Assembly (NCBI RefSeq): GCF_031143425.1 | Contig: NC_090444.1 | Location: 1,313,485,324 to 1,313,549,323, forward strand | Length of the DNA stretch: 64,000 nt | Origin: Pleurodeles waltl | Lineage: Eukaryota > Chordata > Amphibia > Caudata > Salamandridae | Reading direction: 5' to 3' | Part shown: one piece after another, positions 62,446-64,000 of the stretch | Layout: each line of letters starts with the position of its first letter | Position numbering within the stretch: the first letter of the stretch is position 1 | Notes under the pieces: model-generated | Told to the model about the DNA's origin: nothing | What the model saw: only the letters and a program-made list of their open reading frames with translations | The model's database searches: none | Made by a program: the position numbers and the translations under genes

Positions 62446-63484
62446 GTGTGGGGTTTCCCACCGATAGACCTATTAGCCATTCAGGAGAACGCGCCCCTCA
62501 TTCTGCAGCCTCCAGTATCCGGTGCAAGGAGCATTGTGGGACGCGTTTCAGATGTCTTGGTGCGAACAGTTACTTTACGTGTTTCCCCCATACCCTTGAT
62601 TCCTCAGGTTCTGAGGAAGATTCGCCAAGATCGGGCTCAAGTTATTTTAATAGCTCCGAATTGGCCAAGAAGAGTGTGGTACTCAGACCTTCCCCAACTC
62701 TCACTGTGCCCTCTGCTCTGTCTCCCTCACAGGGCAGACCTCCTCTCGCAGTCGCAGGGGCAGGTTCTACACCCCCACCTCCAGAGCCTGCACCTACATG
62801 CCTCGATATTGAACGGGGCAATCTGACTTCTTTTTCTCTCCCTCCAAAAGTGGTGGATTTTATTTTATCGGCCAGGCAACACTCCACCAAGACTGTCTAT
62901 GCCAGCAGATGGGCAAAATTTGTTACTTGGTGTGGAGAGATGCAAATTGATGCCTTAAAGGCCCATTTATCTGATGTTCTGATGTTTTCCCTTACTTTAG
63001 CACAGAAGGGTTGTGCAGTTGCGACTGTCAAGGGATATTTATAGGCAATGTTGGCCTTTCTGTGCCTTCCTGATAAACTTTCCTTGTTTAAATCATCTAT
63101 AGTTGTTAGGTTCTTGAGAGGCCTGACTGATAAGCTTCCTCCCACTCCGTTTCTCATGCCTCAGTGGGATTTGAATTTGGTTTGAACTTTTTTCATGGGT
63201 TCACCGTTTGAACCAATGCATTCTTGTTCATTGAGACTGTTAGTCTTAAAAACAGTTTTCCTTATAGCTATCACATCTGCTAGGTGTGTGAATGAGCTCC
63301 AGGCTCTTAGTGTCAAACCTCCCTTTACATCATTTTATGCTGACAAGATGGTGTTGAGAACCAGGGCAGCTTTCCTTCCTAAAGTTTTCACTCCCTTCCA
63401 TCAGGGGCAGTCTATTACTCTTTCATCCTTCTACCCTCCTCCTCACCCTTCAAAGGAGGAAGAAAGACTTCATCGCCTAGACCC
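62446..63484 (+). pseudogene. DIRS G tyrosine recombinase (C-terminus missing)
   Basis: The open frame 62448-63044 has a Pro/Ser-rich start, then LPPKVVDFILSARQHSTKTV and YASRWAKFVTWC, the core-binding domain, and ends AQKGCAVATVKGYL-stop. The frame 63195-63497 reads LKTVFLIAITSARCVNELQA (first catalytic Arg in TSAR) and on to HPSKEEERLHRLDP. It is cut at 63484 by copy 2 of the 184-bp repeat. The HxxR box and catalytic Tyr are absent, so no active enzyme can be made. Confidence 0.8.
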
Positions 63485-63669
63485 GATGGTCCCTTAAATT
63501 CGACCTTTGTTATGGGCCCAGCAGAAGTCTGAAACATAAAAGCCCCCTGCACTTTGCTACTCGAAATGAGAGCAGACAAGATGTAGGCGCTGCTGAATGT
63601 GTCCCAGTGTCTGAACATTACATCGGGACACGTTCAGCATACTTCAGGGGGGCCAGTTCTTGCAGGATA
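63485..63669 (+). repeat. 184-bp repeat, copy 2 (at the truncated end of DIRS G)
   Basis: Starts GATGGTCCCTTAAATTC and ends CAGTTCTTGCAGGATA. Same orientation as copy 1. The minus strand of both copies is open for about 45 codons with nearly the same peptide (MFRHWDTFSSAYILSALISS...), but I recognise no protein. Confidence 0.9.
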
Positions 63670-63670
63670 G

Positions 63671-63708
63671 ACGGCGTCCACTCTGTGAAAATAGTGGGTG
63701 GACGCCGT
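63671..63708. repeat. 11-bp perfect-stem hairpin
   Basis: ACGGCGTCCAC at 63671-63681 and its exact complement at 63698-63708 with a 16-base loop, immediately after copy 2 of the 184-bp repeat. Confidence 0.9.
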
Positions 63709-63749
63709 GTACCTGCGTGTACCACCAACTTGTGCCCTGTATGTATCAG

Positions 63750-63850
63750 AAGCTCTTCTAGGCTTTCGCAAGATAGCTCAGAGTATTAAGAGCCTGCACC
63801 AGGCGCATGTGTGAACCGCATCTTCTCAAACTCAAACAGGGTCAACTTAG
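63750..63850 (+). repeat. Possible tRNA-derived SINE fragment
   Basis: ATAGCTCAGAGTATTAAGAGC (63772-63792 region) resembles a tRNA A box with a 4-bp D stem (GCTC/GAGC), and TGTGAACCGCATC about 25 bases later is a poor B-box match. No complete cloverleaf could be drawn. Confidence 0.3.
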
Positions 63851-64000
63851 ACTCCTGCTATACTTTCAACACGGTTTGAAACAAGTACAACTTATTGTGA
63901 TAATGGTGTTAGTGATTAAGGAAGTAATCACCAGCAGGCAATCCAGTTGGTGTACACTGCTTTTGAAATGCCTGTTTTATTTTTTAGTGTTATCACTTGT
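63851..64000. other. Unassigned sequence to window end
   Basis: No recombinase C-terminus, DIRS internal region or right ITR is visible before the window ends. Confidence 0.6.

Larger units (their letters stand above)
58381..63484 (+). mobile_element. DIRS-like retrotransposon G (youngest-looking, 3'-truncated)
   Basis: + strand element with gag, reverse transcriptase, RNase H and tyrosine recombinase in order and long open stretches. The left end begins near TTTCTGATGGATACAAATACC, similar to DIRS ends I associate with newts. The right part is missing. The recombinase stops at 63484, where the second copy of a 184-bp sequence begins, and no right ITR or internal complementary region follows. 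A first copy of that sequence (61755-61938) interrupts the polyprotein between RT and RNase H. Confidence 0.75.

Noticed and set aside
63772..63830. Functional tRNA gene
   Set aside because: A D-arm-like segment exists but no acceptor stem, anticodon arm or good T arm pairs; at most a SINE remnant.

Overview
The window looks like a stretch of a giant, repeat-saturated vertebrate genome, most probably a salamander or newt. I infer this from several intact DIRS-type (tyrosine-recombinase) retrotransposon skeletons, L2/CR1-type and L1-type LINEs, DNA-transposon-like elements with palindromic interiors, and one conserved host gene whose small exons are separated by introns of up to 16 kb. Some repeats resemble families I associate with Pleurodeles, but the species is an inference made without a search.

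The only host gene I can support is AKIRIN2 on the + strand. Exon 2 (6300-6440), exon 3 (6819-6965), exon 4 (23001-23072) and the last coding bases of exon 5 (27623-27633) join in phase and end in Tyr-Val-Ser-stop. Exon 1 lies upstream of the window. The 3' UTR probably ends near 27.97 or 28.33 kb. Akirin2 is a small nuclear protein that links transcription factors to chromatin remodelling and carries proteasomes into the nucleus.

Intron 3 (16 kb) is mostly transposon. A minus-strand DIRS element (A) runs from about 7502 to 16168. It is bounded by inverted terminal repeats, carries an internal complementary region at 9405-9503, and is interrupted by a 2-kb TTAA-flanked DNA element (13224-15213) whose right end is a chain of palindromes. 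A tandem array follows (16177-16480), then a decayed DIRS fragment (B, about 19.58-21.68 kb, minus) and a LINE fragment (22.40-22.95 kb) just before exon 4.

Downstream of AKIRIN2 is intergenic repeat sequence: an unclassified long repeat (30.55-32.52 kb, minus; relatives at 1.0-2.4 kb and 54.96-55.56 kb), a DIRS-like element C (32.6-34.5 kb), an old L1 (35.84-41.87 kb), and a hairpin-rich TIR element (43096-46585) split by an L2/CR1-type LINE ending in (TGAT)n. Next are a complete-length DIRS element F with both ITRs and a circle-junction-like internal region (49029-54881), a 109-nt hairpin (57949-58057), and a younger DIRS element G (58381-63484) that carries one of two near-identical 184-bp sequences, the second marking its truncated end.

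All transposon genes seen are broken by stops, frameshifts, truncation or active-site loss, so only AKIRIN2 is likely to make a functional protein. Boundaries and families were set by eye; confidence values reflect this.
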